This document shows, piece by piece, positions 24,920 to 34,456 of a stretch of 64,000 bases of DNA. Numbering within the stretch: the first letter of the stretch is position 1; every line of letters begins with the position of its first letter. Both the position numbers and the translations under genes were made by a program. This DNA is from Halochromatium sp. (GTDB lineage: Bacteria > Pseudomonadota > Gammaproteobacteria > Chromatiales > Chromatiaceae): the NCBI GenBank assembly GCA_010912705.1, contig POWB01000027.1:1-64000 (forward strand), given 5' to 3'. The notes below the pieces were generated by a model, which saw nothing but the letters and a program-made list of their open reading frames with translations, had not been told where the DNA came from and made no database searches.

Positions 24920-26255
24920 GGCGTGGTCCTGTCTCTGCTTGTGAAGGTGGGGTGTCGTCGTCCCAGTCGCTGAGCTTGCCCGTGGATGCGCATGGTAGCT
25001 GCGTACCGATGCGGATTGCGCGTGGCCGCTCCAGTGCTGAGACTTGGCTGGCAAGCCAGGTATCCAGACGCTGTGGCAGGGTCTCTGGCGCGGTGCAGGC
25101 GATGGCCGGTACCACGAAGGCCTTGAGCCGACCGCCTTGCTCGGGGCTTGCCTGACGAACCGCGGCCTCGGCCACCTCCGGATGTGAGCACAGCAGCCGC
25201 TCAACCCGCTGCGGGAAGACATTGATGCCGGCAATCTGCACCGCGTTATCGCGGCGCCCAAGCACTTGGAAGTGTTGATCATCGAGCCATTGTAGCTGGT
25301 CCTGTATCCTGACCGGTTCTGAAACGCCTCTGGTCTCTAGATCCCCCTGCTGCTGGTGGATTTTGTCGCCGACGCGCGACCAAAAGGGTAGGAGTCGGAA
25401 GGGTGCCTCTGCGGCCTCGCGCGTGCCGATACCGGCGGTCTCTGTGCTGCCATAGATCTCGATCATGCGTGCGCAGCCGGCGGCCTTGAGCTGCTGCCAG
25501 AGTGCGGCTGGGCAGGCGGCGGTGGAGCTCAGCAGTGTCACATCCGCGGCCAGTCGTGGCTGCCCGCGCAGCGCGAGCGCGAAGAAGGCTGGATGGCCAA
25601 GGATGAGATCGCCCGGTCGCGCCTGAATGAGGGCGCTGCTGGGCAGCCCGCGACGCAGGTCGAGCACGGGAATCTGCAGCACAGCAGGCAGCATGACGCT
25701 AAACAGAAAGCCGTAGATGTGATGCGCGGGCACGCTGCTCAAGAGGCGGCGCCGGTCGCAGAGCTGATCGGCAAACCAGCGGATCTCTTGCTCGAGCTGG
25801 TGCATCGCGTGGCGGCACAGCTTGGGCTGGCCGGTTGAGCCTGAGGTCTGGAAGCTGATTGCCGCATCCCAGCGCCGGCGGCTCTCGAGGATGAGATCGA
25901 CCCAAGTCCCGAGGCGTCGCTGCTGTAAGAGCTCGGTGTCTAGCCCGGTCTGCTGCAGATGAAACTGAATCGCGGTAAGGGTTGCGATGTCCAGGAATTC
26001 GAGTGAATCGAGCTGCAAGGCATCGAGTTCAAGTGCCGCGAGTGCGGGTGGTGCCTCTGCAGGACCTGTCTGCAGAACCTGGAGCAGGCTCGTATCGAGC
26101 CCAAGCCCGCCTGGGCGCAGTCGGCTAAGCTCGGCTTGGAGCAGGTCGGCGAGCATCCGTAGCAGCGCATCGCGGTTCCACCAGGGGGCTAGCTTGCCGG
26201 GCCTGAGTGGCGTCTGCGGGTCCTGATGGCTGATTAAGCGAGTCACAGTGACCAT
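24891..26255 (-). CDS. pcl: p-Coumarate-CoA ligase, PYP-activation type
   Basis: The 454-residue protein is an adenylate-forming enzyme with the AMP-binding P-loop FQTSGSTGQPKLC, the EIYGSTETAGIGTR motif and the hinge GRRDNAVQIAGINVFP. Its short length and N-terminal segment (LQLDSLEFLD) match the ligase family dedicated to photoactive yellow protein, which makes p-coumaroyl-CoA for attachment to the PYP cysteine. It starts seven bases after the stop of the PYP-phytochrome gene. No tyrosine ammonia lyase gene is visible in the window, so coumarate must come from elsewhere. Confidence 0.88.
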   Translation of the reverse strand: MVTVTRLISHQDPQTPLRPGKLAPWWNRDALLRMLADLLQAELSRLRPGGLGLDTSLLQVLQTGPAEAPPALAALELDALQLDSLEFLDIATLTAIQFHLQQTGLDTELLQQRRLGTWVDLILESRRRWDAAISFQTSGSTGQPKLCRHAMHQLEQEIRWFADQLCDRRRLLSSVPAHHIYGFLFSVMLPAVLQIPVLDLRRGLPSSALIQARPGDLILGHPAFFALALRGQPRLAADVTLLSSTAACPAALWQQLKAAGCARMIEIYGSTETAGIGTREAAEAPFRLLPFWSRVGDKIHQQQGDLETRGVSEPVRIQDQLQWLDDQHFQVLGRRDNAVQIAGINVFPQRVERLLCSHPEVAEAAVRQASPEQGGRLKAFVVPAIACTAPETLPQRLDTWLASQVSALERPRAIRIGTQLPCASTGKLSDWDDDTPPSQAETGPRLDIGQAPKH

Positions 26256-26262
26256 GGATTCG

Positions 26263-29200
26263 TCAGACCTTCAGGAAGGGCGCTGCTTGTGTCGGTGGCA
26301 GCGGTGGTGACCAGAGGTAGCCTTGCCCCCAATCACAACCGAGCATCTCGAGAATCTCCAGCTGCGCTTGGGTCTCGATGCCCTCGGCGACGAGGGTCTT
26401 ACCGATTGAGTGTGCCATCGCAATCATCCCTGCGACCAGATTGCGGTCATGTGGCTGGTCGATATTCTGAATGAAGGTGCGATCAATCTTTAGCTCGCTG
26501 ATTGGCAGCTCGCGAAGAGCGCGCATGGAGCTGAAGCCAGTGCCAAAATCGTCTAGGGCCAGATGGATGCCGCTGCGTGCAAGCAGCTGTAGGGTTGCTT
26601 TGACGGTTGGGGTCATGCGCAGCAGCATCGATTCGGTGATCTCGATCGTCAGCATCTGCGGTGGTACATCGGCCGCGTGTAGGTCTTCGATCAGCCGCTG
26701 GGCAAAGCCCTGTGCCTCCAGGTCGCTAGCGGCGATGTTGATCGACATCACTACCTCGTCCTCTCCGCGCTCAAGGCAGGCTTGCAGCAGGCCGAGGGTC
26801 TGACGGATGACGACCCCGGTCACCGAGCGGATCAGGCCGTTGCGCTCGACAGCGGGGATGAAATCGCTTGGCATCAGCAGCTCGCCGTCCTGAGTCCGCC
26901 AGCGCGATAGAACCTCGAAGCGGTGTTCGGTCGCGCGAGCGCGGATCGGCCGTTGCGGCTGCAATACCAGCTCGATGGCCAACGCCGGCGAGCGTCCGAG
27001 GATGGCTCGATCAATCGCCAGCCGCGCCAGTGCCGCTGTTTGTAAGCTGCTATCGAATTGCCGTGCACAGTTGCGCCCCTCTTCCTTGGCCCGATAGAGC
27101 GCGAGATCGGCCTGCTTGAGCAGCTCACTGGCGTCGGCTAGATGGTCGCCGGTGGTGACTCCCAAGGATGCGGTAATGGAAAAATTGCCCGCTTCCATGG
27201 TGAGTCTTTGGCGCAGCCCTTCGATCAGGCGTTTGACCTGTCGCAACGCCTCGCCCTGCTCGGTGTCTGAGATCGAATTTGGGGTCAAGTCTGGGATCAA
27301 GAGTGCGAATTCATCGCCACCGAGCCGGGCAATCAGGGTTGGTGGTGGCAGTATCTCAACAATGCGGTTGGCGACTGCACAGAGCAGCGCATCACCCTGA
27401 TCGTGACCAAGGGTATCGTTGATGGTCTTAAAGTGATCGATATCGAGCAGGGCGACCCCAAAGGTTGAGTTGTCGCGCTGACTGCGCTCGATCAGCGCTG
27501 CTAGCGCATCGCGAAAATAGGCTCGGTTGGGGAGCCCGGTGAGACTGTCATGCAGGGCGCGATGGCGCATCTCTTCGCGTGAGCGTTGGAGCTGGTCGCG
27601 TTGACTGGCTAGCGATTGCGCGAGTCGCTCAAAGTGTGCGGCATGGGCCACGATGACTTGCTGTAGCAGGTGCTTGAGCGCCTTGGCCGTTGCAAGCTCG
27701 GTCAGCGACCAGGCGCGCGCATGATGGGTGCGCTCCTCGCGCCAGAGTGCAAAGGTGCGGTTGGGCCAGCCGAGCGGCCGCGGTTGCGTCGCGTCGACGA
27801 AGGGTAGCGAGTTCGGCTCGGCGCCCCAGTCGACGCTGTAACGCACCCGCTTGCGCCCGAACAGCAGGCAATGCTCACGCTGCTCATCGATGAAGATCGC
27901 TAGTACCCCAGCGAGTCGATCCGGGTAGACAGCGGCGGGCTCAAATTCAGCCGAGAGGCAATCGGTGCTCCAGATCGGTTCTGGCCGGGTCCGCACGAAG
28001 GCCAGCAGTGCCTGTAGCTGCTCGGGCGTGAGATGGCAGTCTTGGCCAATGAAGAGCGCGCGCCCTTGATGGAACAGCTGCACCATGTCGGCATCGATGA
28101 GTTGACAGAGGATCGCCTCCTTGCCAACCAGATTGTCCGGGAAGGGCTGCTCGACATTGATCTCGCCGACGATGGCGTTGACCTCGGCCACGCCCTGCTC
28201 GCGTGCTCGGTTGTGCTGACGCTCCTCGAGCAGTGATAAGCGGCCGGACAGATAGCAGGCCAGCTCGATCAAGCGCCGCCGCACATAGACCGTGACCGGA
28301 TGCGGCGCTCGATTGTGAAAGATGATCAACCCCCATAAACGCTCGTCGTCCATCAGCGAGAGCGACATCGAGCCGTTGACCTCAAAGCGCTTGAGATAAT
28401 TTCGGTGGATCGGTGATTGGGCGCGCATCTGCGCGATGCCAATGTCGATGCTGTTGGGCTCGTGACGCCGGCTCAGCAGCGCGACATCAGCATGATCGCG
28501 GCTGGGCGCATAGCGCAGTGGCGTCTCGGCATAGAGTGCGCGCGCCTGGCGGGGGATGTCCGTGGCCGGGTAGCGCAGCCCGAGGATCGAGGGCCAGGTC
28601 CCCGGCGCGATGCGCTCGGCAATGACCAGACCATCATGGCTGGGCTCGAGCTGATAGGCGACCACGCGCTCGAATCCGGTGAGGTATTGCAGGGCGTCGA
28701 CGGCAAGCTGGCAGACCTGTGCTGCGTCCTCGCAAGCGCGCAGCTGGCGTTGGAAGTAGGTGAGATCAAAGCGGTGCATCCGAGCGTCCATGGTCATCTC
28801 GCCATAAGGCTCGAGTTCAAGCAGGATGTGGTCACGCCAGACATGCATGCGGACATCGACTGGCAGCTCAATATCCGGCCAAGCGAGGCGAAAATATGTG
28901 GGCGCAAACGCCAGGCCAGACTCCGGGCTGCCGCTCGGTGCTGGCTCAGGCGCGCCTGTGAGGGGAGGGTGCGAGCACTTGAGTGCTTCCGCTTGAAGCT
29001 GGCTCAGGCGGACTCGAAGCCCCTGATCGTCGGCGGGTAAGAAGCGCTCTAAGGGTGCATCGAGCAGGGCCTCCGGCTCCAGGCCCAGATACATTGCGGT
29101 GTTGGCGCTGCAGGCATCGATGTGCAAGGTGGCGGGATCGAGCACCAGGAGCACACCAAACGGCTGGATGGTGGCGCAGGTCGAGATCGGCTCACGATCG

Positions 29201-29682
29201 CAACGTGAAAAATCAAATGAGGCCGCTGAGAGCAGGACTTGGCGGTCATTGTATTTATCGGCAATCAGTCGTTCAGCGGCCTGTGTATCATGGCCACGCA
29301 GTTGCTGCAGGGGCTCGACGATGATCCAATATTCGCCCGGTCGCTCTGATGCGCGCATGGTGATCTGCACCTGCACCGGCTCCATCTCGAAGTCGAATAC
29401 GAACTCGAAGCTGGTGGAGAGATCGCCGGTCAGCACACCGCGCCGAAAGCGGTCATAGAACTCGGGGACCACGGTGCAGGGTGCGACCTCAGTGAAGAAG
29501 TTGCGGCCAAGCACCATGGGTGGCTCGCGCTGGGTGATCGCCGCTTGGGCGCGGCTGTAGAACAGGATGATGCCCTTTTCATCGACGCGAATGGTCCCGC
29601 ATGGCAGGTCTTCAAGCTGCGCTCTGGTCAGGCTATCAAGCCGTTTCGGGTCGTAGAGATCGATGGCGTTGTCGATAGTCAT
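26263..29682 (-). CDS. ppd: PYP-bacteriophytochrome-GGDEF-EAL photoreceptor (Ppd)
   Basis: The 1139-residue hybrid joins five modules. Residues 1-125 are a photoactive yellow protein domain: Tyr42, Thr50, Arg52, Cys69 (VAPCT) and Met100 fall at the same numbers as in Halorhodospira PYP, which fixes the start at ATG 29682, while Glu46 is replaced by Gln. The phytochrome PAS-GAF-PHY follows, with biliverdin Cys161 in SRCDREPI, PATDIPRQAR in GAF and PNRTFALWRE in the PHY tongue. Next come GGDEF (ARLGGDEFALL, intact) and EAL (FEVLSRW, DDFGTGFSS, LKIDRTF), which looks competent. No RxxD inhibitory site precedes GGDEF. It would sense blue and red light and adjust cyclic-di-GMP. The pcl and bphO genes downstream supply its chromophores. 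Confidence 0.93.
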   Translation of the reverse strand: MTIDNAIDLYDPKRLDSLTRAQLEDLPCGTIRVDEKGIILFYSRAQAAITQREPPMVLGRNFFTEVAPCTVVPEFYDRFRRGVLTGDLSTSFEFVFDFEMEPVQVQITMRASERPGEYWIIVEPLQQLRGHDTQAAERLIADKYNDRQVLLSAASFDFSRCDREPISTCATIQPFGVLLVLDPATLHIDACSANTAMYLGLEPEALLDAPLERFLPADDQGLRVRLSQLQAEALKCSHPPLTGAPEPAPSGSPESGLAFAPTYFRLAWPDIELPVDVRMHVWRDHILLELEPYGEMTMDARMHRFDLTYFQRQLRACEDAAQVCQLAVDALQYLTGFERVVAYQLEPSHDGLVIAERIAPGTWPSILGLRYPATDIPRQARALYAETPLRYAPSRDHADVALLSRRHEPNSIDIGIAQMRAQSPIHRNYLKRFEVNGSMSLSLMDDERLWGLIIFHNRAPHPVTVYVRRRLIELACYLSGRLSLLEERQHNRAREQGVAEVNAIVGEINVEQPFPDNLVGKEAILCQLIDADMVQLFHQGRALFIGQDCHLTPEQLQALLAFVRTRPEPIWSTDCLSAEFEPAAVYPDRLAGVLAIFIDEQREHCLLFGRKRVRYSVDWGAEPNSLPFVDATQPRPLGWPNRTFALWREERTHHARAWSLTELATAKALKHLLQQVIVAHAAHFERLAQSLASQRDQLQRSREEMRHRALHDSLTGLPNRAYFRDALAALIERSQRDNSTFGVALLDIDHFKTINDTLGHDQGDALLCAVANRIVEILPPPTLIARLGGDEFALLIPDLTPNSISDTEQGEALRQVKRLIEGLRQRLTMEAGNFSITASLGVTTGDHLADASELLKQADLALYRAKEEGRNCARQFDSSLQTAALARLAIDRAILGRSPALAIELVLQPQRPIRARATEHRFEVLSRWRTQDGELLMPSDFIPAVERNGLIRSVTGVVIRQTLGLLQACLERGEDEVVMSINIAASDLEAQGFAQRLIEDLHAADVPPQMLTIEITESMLLRMTPTVKATLQLLARSGIHLALDDFGTGFSSMRALRELPISELKIDRTFIQNIDQPHDRNLVAGMIAMAHSIGKTLVAEGIETQAQLEILEMLGCDWGQGYLWSPPLPPTQAAPFLKV

Positions 29683-29730
29683 GCAGGGTGCCGGTGAGCG
29701 GCGATGGGGGTGAGCAACAACCGATCTGCC

Positions 29731-29773
29731 ATTATATAGGACCATCGCCATCGGCAACCTTGCGAATGCAAGC
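29731..29773 (-). promoter_or_regulatory. Candidate ppd promoter and small palindrome
   Basis: In the gap between ppd and pgi the minus strand has a perfect TATAAT (29736-29731), about 50 bases before the ppd start. The -35 region is poor (TTGCCG, 15 bases upstream of the -10). A short hairpin CTTGC-GAAT-GCAAG covers about 29759-29772 and could be an operator. The evidence is weak apart from the -10. Confidence 0.35.
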
Positions 29774-29823
29774 GTACAATCGGCATGGCATTGACCATCC
29801 ACTCAGCCGAGGAAGTCCCGAAG

Positions 29824-31464
29824 ATGGCACTCGTGAGCTCTACCCCCGAATGGCAGGCGCTGCAGCAGCACTGGCAGCAGATGCAGGCTGTGCAGATGCG
29901 TGATCTGTTTGCTGCTGATGCTGCCCGCGCCGAGCGTATGACCGTGGATGCAGCAGGTCTGCATCTGGATTTCTCTAAACATATCGCCACTGATGAGACG
30001 TTGCGGCTCCTCTTCAACCTAGCTCGCGCGGTTGGACTCGAGCATTGGCGCGAGCAGATGTTCACTGGCGCACACATCAACCTTAGCGAAGACCGCGCCG
30101 TGCTGCACACCGCGCTGCGCAATCGCACCGATGTGCGCACTCTGGTCGATGGCGAGGACGTCATGCCAGCGGTCGATGCGGTGCTCGCGCGGATGCAGGA
30201 CTTCAGCAATCGCGTGCGCTCGGGCGAGTGGAAGGGGCATACCGGTAAGGCGATCACTGACCTGGTCAATATCGGCATCGGTGGTTCCAACCTGGGGCCA
30301 AAGATGGTCTGTGAGGCGCTGCGCCCCTATCAGTCGGAGCAGTTGCGGCCGCACTTCGTCTCTAACGTCGATGGCACGCACCTGACCGAGACGGTCCGCG
30401 GCCTGAACCCTGAGACCACGCTGTTCATCGTCGCCTCCAAGACCTTCACCACCCTCGAGACCATGACCAACGCCCAGAGCGCTCGGCATTGGCTCGTCGA
30501 GGCGCTGGGTGATGAGAAAGCGGTACGCAATCACTTCGTCGCCGTCTCCACCAATACCGAGAAGGTGGCCGAGTTTGGTATCGATACTGATCAGATGTTC
30601 GAGTTCTGGGACTGGGTTGGCGGCCGCTACTCGCTCTGGTCGGCCATTGGCCTACCGATTGCGATCGCCGTCGGCTTTGATCGTTTTACCGAGCTGCTGG
30701 CCGGTGCACACGAAATGGATGTGCACTTCCGCTCGGCACCCTTGGAGCAGAATCTGCCGGTGATTATGGGGCTGCTTGGAGTCTGGTACATCGACTTCGC
30801 CGGTGCTAAGACCCAGGCTATCCTGCCCTACGATCAATACCTGCAGTATTTCTCGGCCTACTTCCAGCAGGGCGACATGGAGAGTGATGGCAAGCATGTC
30901 ACCCGCGATGGCCGGCGCGTCGACTACAGTACCGGGCCAGTGGTCTGGGGCCAGCCCGGCACTGATGGCCAACACGCGTTCTACCAGCTCATCCATCAGG
31001 GTACCGAGCTGATCCCGTCCGACTTTATCGCGCCGATGAAGAGCCACAACCCGCTCGGTCGGCATCATGAGCTGCTGATTGCCAACTGCCTGGCGCAGAC
31101 TGAGGCCTTGATGCGCGGACGCACATTGGAGGAGGCGAAGGACGAGATGTTGGCCGCCGGGCTTTCTGAGGCTGAGACGGATCGGTTGGCGCCGCATCGC
31201 CAGTTCGACGGCAACCGACCGACTAGCACGATCCTAACGGAGCAGATCACCCCGCACAGCTTGGGGGCGTTGATCGCCCTCTACGAGCATAAGATCTTCA
31301 CCCAAGGCACCGTCTGGGGGATCAATTCGTTTGATCAATGGGGCGTCGAGCTGGGCAAAAAGCTCGCTAACCTGATCATCGGTGAGCTGGATGCCGGTGA
31401 GATCACTGAGACGCACGATGCCTCAACCGAGGCACTGCTGCGCTACTTTCTCGCCCATCGTTGA
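29824..31464 (+). CDS. pgi: Glucose-6-phosphate isomerase
   Basis: The 546-residue protein carries both PGI signatures: around [19 protein letters not shown] and [14 protein letters not shown] near the C-terminus, plus [14 protein letters not shown] for phosphate binding and the catalytic Glu in that region. It interconverts glucose-6-P and fructose-6-P. ATG 29824 follows gaggaag; an in-frame ATG at 29785 without such a site is less likely. It is divergent from ppd. Confidence 0.95.
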   Translation: MALVSSTPEWQALQQHWQQMQAVQMRDLFAADAARAERMTVDAAGLHLDFSKHIATDETLRLLFNLARAVGLEHWREQMFTGAHINLSEDRAVLHTALRNRTDVRTLVDGEDVMPAVDAVLARMQDFSNRVRSGEWKGHTGKAITDLVNIGIGGSNLGPKMVCEALRPYQSEQLRPHFVSNVDGTHLTETVRGLNPETTLFIVASKTFTTLETMTNAQSARHWLVEALGDEKAVRNHFVAVSTNTEKVAEFGIDTDQMFEFWDWVGGRYSLWSAIGLPIAIAVGFDRFTELLAGAHEMDVHFRSAPLEQNLPVIMGLLGVWYIDFAGAKTQAILPYDQYLQYFSAYFQQGDMESDGKHVTRDGRRVDYSTGPVVWGQPGTDGQHAFYQLIHQGTELIPSDFIAPMKSHNPLGRHHELLIANCLAQTEALMRGRTLEEAKDEMLAAGLSEAETDRLAPHRQFDGNRPTSTILTEQITPHSLGALIALYEHKIFTQGTVWGINSFDQWGVELGKKLANLIIGELDAGEITETHDASTEALLRYFLAHR

Positions 31465-31610
31465 CGAGAGAGCAAGCCGAGGACAAACCGAAGGCGAGCT
31501 ACTGACCCTTTGGCGCCAAGTGTCGATAGACGTTGGAGCCTGCGATCTCCTGACGACGAGCAGGCTGCCAGGCTCACCGCTTCGATTGTTATGAACTGAG
31601 GACAGGATTG

Positions 31611-32096
31611 ATGACTGAAGATAGCGACTTTTCTTACCTTCGCCACTCACCACTGACTAGCGGTCTGAGCGATGAGCAGGTGCAAGCCTTGGCTGGCATT
31701 GCCTATTGCCGACGTCTGGCCGATCAGCAGCTGTTGATCGCCGAGGGCCGCATTGAGGATAGCCTGCACATCATTGCCGAGGGTGCCATTGCCGTGACCC
31801 GTGATCTGGGCAAGGGCGAGTTCACCACCATCCATGTCCTGCGCACCGGCGACCTTGCAGGCGAGATGGGCTTTATCAGTAGTCAGCCACATACCGCAAC
31901 CCTGCGCTCGCTGGGGCGCACCCAGGTCTGCAGCCTAGAGCGTGAGGCCTTCGAGACCCTGGTCGAAAAGGACCCATGGCTGGTCTATCGGGTGATGTGC
32001 AACATCATCCAGGTGAGCCAAGATATTTTGCGGCGGATGAATGCGCAGTACGTCGAGCTGACCAAGTACGTGCATCGCTCGCACGCGGTGTTTTAG
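31611..32096 (+). CDS. Cyclic-nucleotide-binding domain protein
   Basis: This 161-residue protein is a single cNMP-binding beta-barrel: LLIAEGRIEDSLHIIAEGAIAV, then LRTGDLAGEMGFIS, where Gly-Glu of the phosphate-binding cassette is present. The Arg-Thr pair that normally holds the cyclic phosphate reads SQPHTATLRS, so ligand binding is uncertain. No helix-turn-helix follows, so it is not a Crp-type regulator; it may act by protein contact. A strong gaggacagg precedes the ATG (TTG 31608 is the alternative). It stands 147 bases after pgi. Confidence 0.8.
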   Translation: MTEDSDFSYLRHSPLTSGLSDEQVQALAGIAYCRRLADQQLLIAEGRIEDSLHIIAEGAIAVTRDLGKGEFTTIHVLRTGDLAGEMGFISSQPHTATLRSLGRTQVCSLEREAFETLVEKDPWLVYRVMCNIIQVSQDILRRMNAQYVELTKYVHRSHAVF

Positions 32097-32103
32097 TCGT
32101 TCA

Positions 32104-32131
32104 GACGGCTATTAGGCATTGGCTAGCCGTC
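32104..32131. terminator. Inverted repeat between convergent genes
   Basis: GACGGCTA (32104-32111) and TAGCCGTC (32124-32131) form an 8-bp stem over a 12-base loop. The right arm overlaps the stop codon of the minus-strand FGE-type gene, and the left arm lies just after the cNMP-binding gene. It is a candidate bidirectional terminator, without a long T-run. Confidence 0.4.
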
Positions 32132-33742
32132 CTCGGCCAGGCGAAAGCCGAGGCCGGCGTAGGCCTGATCTGGCAGGATGCCGCTGCGGCCGGCAGCGCG
32201 CAGAAGCTGGGGTCGACTATGCCAGGCGCCACCACGGATGGCGCGAAATCCGCTCTGACTGGCGGTGGCACAGCGTTGCTCGGTGCCGTCGATAGCGCCA
32301 CTAAAGACCGAGCAGGTCCATTCCCAAACATTGCCGAGCATGTCATACAGGCCCCAGGCATTGGGTTGAAACTGACCGACTGGGGCCGTCGTGGCATAAC
32401 CATCGTCGCAGTCATGATAGGGCGCAGAGAGGCTGTTCTCGCGCATCGAGGTCTGATCGTGCACATTGGCATAGGCGCAGGCTGCATCCCGGTCGTCGCC
32501 CCAGTAATGTAGCGTCTCCGTGCCAGCACGTGCCGCGTACTCCCATTCGGCCTCGGTCGGTAGCCGATACCGGCGGCCGGTCTGCTCGCCGAGCCAGGCC
32601 GCATAGGCCATCGCCGCTTCCCAACTGACATTGATCACCGGCCGATTGCCGCGTCCCCAGCCGGCGTCGTCTGCCGGCTCGCGACCGGTGCTGCGGGCAA
32701 AGAGGTCATACTGTGAGAAGGTCACCTCATGTCTTGCAAGCTGGAAGGCAGCAACACAGACCTGCTCTGTGCGCTTGCCCCGGTTGCGATTGCGGCTAGC
32801 CGGGATGCTCATCTGGAAGCAGCCCGCGTTGATCGGCGCCATCTCAGGCTCGTAGGCGAAGCGACGGGCACGCTCATTGAGCTGTGCAAGGCGCTCTTTG
32901 GCCTCGGCGCGGTGCCAGCAGCCGGTCTTGGCACAGGCCTTGAGGTAGGCACGGTAGGCGGCCTCAGTGTCGGCGCGCTGGGCCTCGGCAAAGGCGATTT
33001 GGTCCAGTTGGGCTGTTAGCTGCTCAATCTGTTGCTCAAGCTCGGTGGCGCGTGCGGCTTGTTCTGCCGTCTCGCGAACTGGCCCTGGTGGCTGCTCTGG
33101 GTGACCCTGGTCGGCCTCTAAGGCATCGAGTCGCTGCTGCGCCGGTCCGCGATAGAGGCAGTCATCATGCAGCGCACAGCGGTCGAGATAGGCGAGGTAG
33201 GCGGCCTCGGTATCCAGGTTGAGGGCTTGGCTGTAGGCGTCTAGGTCGGCCGCCTCGCGCTCTAGCTGTGCCGCTCGCAGCGCTTGCTCGGCCGATTCTT
33301 GTAAGGCCGTGATGCGTGCCTCGGACTCGGCTCGATAGCGACAACCGTTTGGACGACACTGCTCGAGGTAGGCCTGGTAGGCGGCCTCGGTATCGGTCCG
33401 TCGGGCATGGGCGAAGGCAGAGCGGTCAAGCGCGGATTTCAATGGCGCAGGCTCAATCTGCTCGAACCTTGGCTGCAGCCAGCCCCAGCCCGCAAGGGGC
33501 CATGGGGAGCCGGTGAGCCACCAACTGCCAGCAATCAGTCCAGCGGCCAAGAGCATGAGGATGACGAGGCCGAGTAGAACAGGACGCCGCCAAGATCGAC
33601 CTTGGGGTGTTTGCCGGTTGTCCTTGGCAGGAGCGGGGTTGCCAGCGCCGCTGCCTGGACGGCGCTGATGCGCCCGCTGTGGCGTCGCTGTTGCAGCCCT
33701 GCGAGGGGGAATCGGACGGCGGAGGTTCTGAACTCGACGCAT
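32123..33742 (-). CDS. Membrane-anchored FGE-sulfatase-fold protein with repeats
   Basis: The 539-residue protein has a basic, Pro-rich cytoplasmic start and one transmembrane helix (residues about 54-75). Then come three similar segments of about 65-70 residues apart, each with DTEAAYxAYLxxC and CxxR, followed by a formylglycine-generating-enzyme/sulfatase-modifying-factor domain (PINAGCFQM, RLPTEAEWEYAARAG, NVWEWT, RGGAWHSR, GFRLAEDG). The fold is often a ligand-binding C-type-lectin-like scaffold in bacteria; the redox Cys pair of true FGE is not evident. The repeats resemble the YLxxxPxG units seen in caspase-like and signalling proteins. Its function is unknown and it is probably periplasmic. 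Confidence 0.8.
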   Translation of the reverse strand: MRRVQNLRRPIPPRRAATATPQRAHQRRPGSGAGNPAPAKDNRQTPQGRSWRRPVLLGLVILMLLAAGLIAGSWWLTGSPWPLAGWGWLQPRFEQIEPAPLKSALDRSAFAHARRTDTEAAYQAYLEQCRPNGCRYRAESEARITALQESAEQALRAAQLEREAADLDAYSQALNLDTEAAYLAYLDRCALHDDCLYRGPAQQRLDALEADQGHPEQPPGPVRETAEQAARATELEQQIEQLTAQLDQIAFAEAQRADTEAAYRAYLKACAKTGCWHRAEAKERLAQLNERARRFAYEPEMAPINAGCFQMSIPASRNRNRGKRTEQVCVAAFQLARHEVTFSQYDLFARSTGREPADDAGWGRGNRPVINVSWEAAMAYAAWLGEQTGRRYRLPTEAEWEYAARAGTETLHYWGDDRDAACAYANVHDQTSMRENSLSAPYHDCDDGYATTAPVGQFQPNAWGLYDMLGNVWEWTCSVFSGAIDGTEQRCATASQSGFRAIRGGAWHSRPQLLRAAGRSGILPDQAYAGLGFRLAEDG

Positions 33743-33842
33743 AAGCCTAGCAACCGCAGATGACGCAGATCGAAGCAGAGATCGAAGCCGATGAAGCCAA
33801 GGCTATCAATGGCCTTAGGCTCAGTCAGCAGCAAGCATGACT

Positions 33843-33880
33843 TTGACTGAGTAAGCACAGCCTTGACTGAGTAAGCACAG
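33843..33880. repeat. 18-base direct repeat, two copies
   Basis: TTGACTGAGTAAGCACAG occurs at 33843-33860 and again at 33863-33880, two bases apart. It lies in the 217-base gap between the FGE-fold gene and the SRPBCC gene. TTGACT could act as a -35 element in each copy, but no clear -10 follows. It could be an operator pair. Confidence 0.7.
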
Positions 33881-33959
33881 GTGCTTGTCTGCAGGAACCC
33901 AGTCGGGAGACTATGGTCGCAGTGCTCATCATCCGAGACTGGTCCCTGGAGGTGCAACC

Positions 33960-34418
33960 TTGGTCAAAGCACAAGCCAGTATCGAGATCGAACGATCTCC
34001 TAAGTCTGTTTATCGCTTCATCGCCGAAGATTTTGCGCGCAATTATCCGCGCTGGTCACCAGAGGTCAAAAAACTGCAGTTCCATACCCAGGGGCCGTTA
34101 CGGGTTGGCAGTGTTGGTCGGCAAGTGCGAATCGACCAAGGTCGGCGCACAGAGTCGGTCTTCCGTATCACCGAGATGCAGCCAGCGCAGCGGTTGACCT
34201 TCGAGAGCGACTCGCCGAGCTTTCTCGTCGATTATCTCTTTGTACAGGATAGCGAGCAGCGCACCCAACTAACCTTTACCTTTGAGCTCAGGCGCTTAGA
34301 CCTGATGATGCGGCCCTTCGAGGCGCTGATTCGGCATGCAGTGCAGGATGGTGCCCGGCGTACCGTGCAGAACCTGAAGCGACTGATCGAGGCTGAGCTG
34401 GAGCCGGCAGCGGCCTGA
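33960..34418 (+). CDS. SRPBCC/START-like small-molecule-binding protein
   Basis: The 152-residue product has the SRPBCC helix-grip pattern: IERSPKSVYRFIAEDFARNYPRWSP at the N-terminus, a central RVGSVGRQVRI strand, TFESDSP, and a long C-terminal helix (ARRTVQNLKRLIEAEL). The family binds hydrophobic ligands in a central cavity; the ligand here is unknown. TTG at 33960 is preceded by a strong ggaggtg five bases away, so this non-ATG start is preferred. No operon partner. Confidence 0.72.
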   Translation: MVKAQASIEIERSPKSVYRFIAEDFARNYPRWSPEVKKLQFHTQGPLRVGSVGRQVRIDQGRRTESVFRITEMQPAQRLTFESDSPSFLVDYLFVQDSEQRTQLTFTFELRRLDLMMRPFEALIRHAVQDGARRTVQNLKRLIEAELEPAAA

Positions 34419-34456
34419 TCAAGGCGCAGCAGCTGAGGACGGCTCAGCGGGGGCTT

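Noticed and set aside
27690..29040. Open frames opposite the Ppd gene
   Set aside because: All are antisense to clearly conserved PYP, phytochrome, GGDEF and EAL domains.
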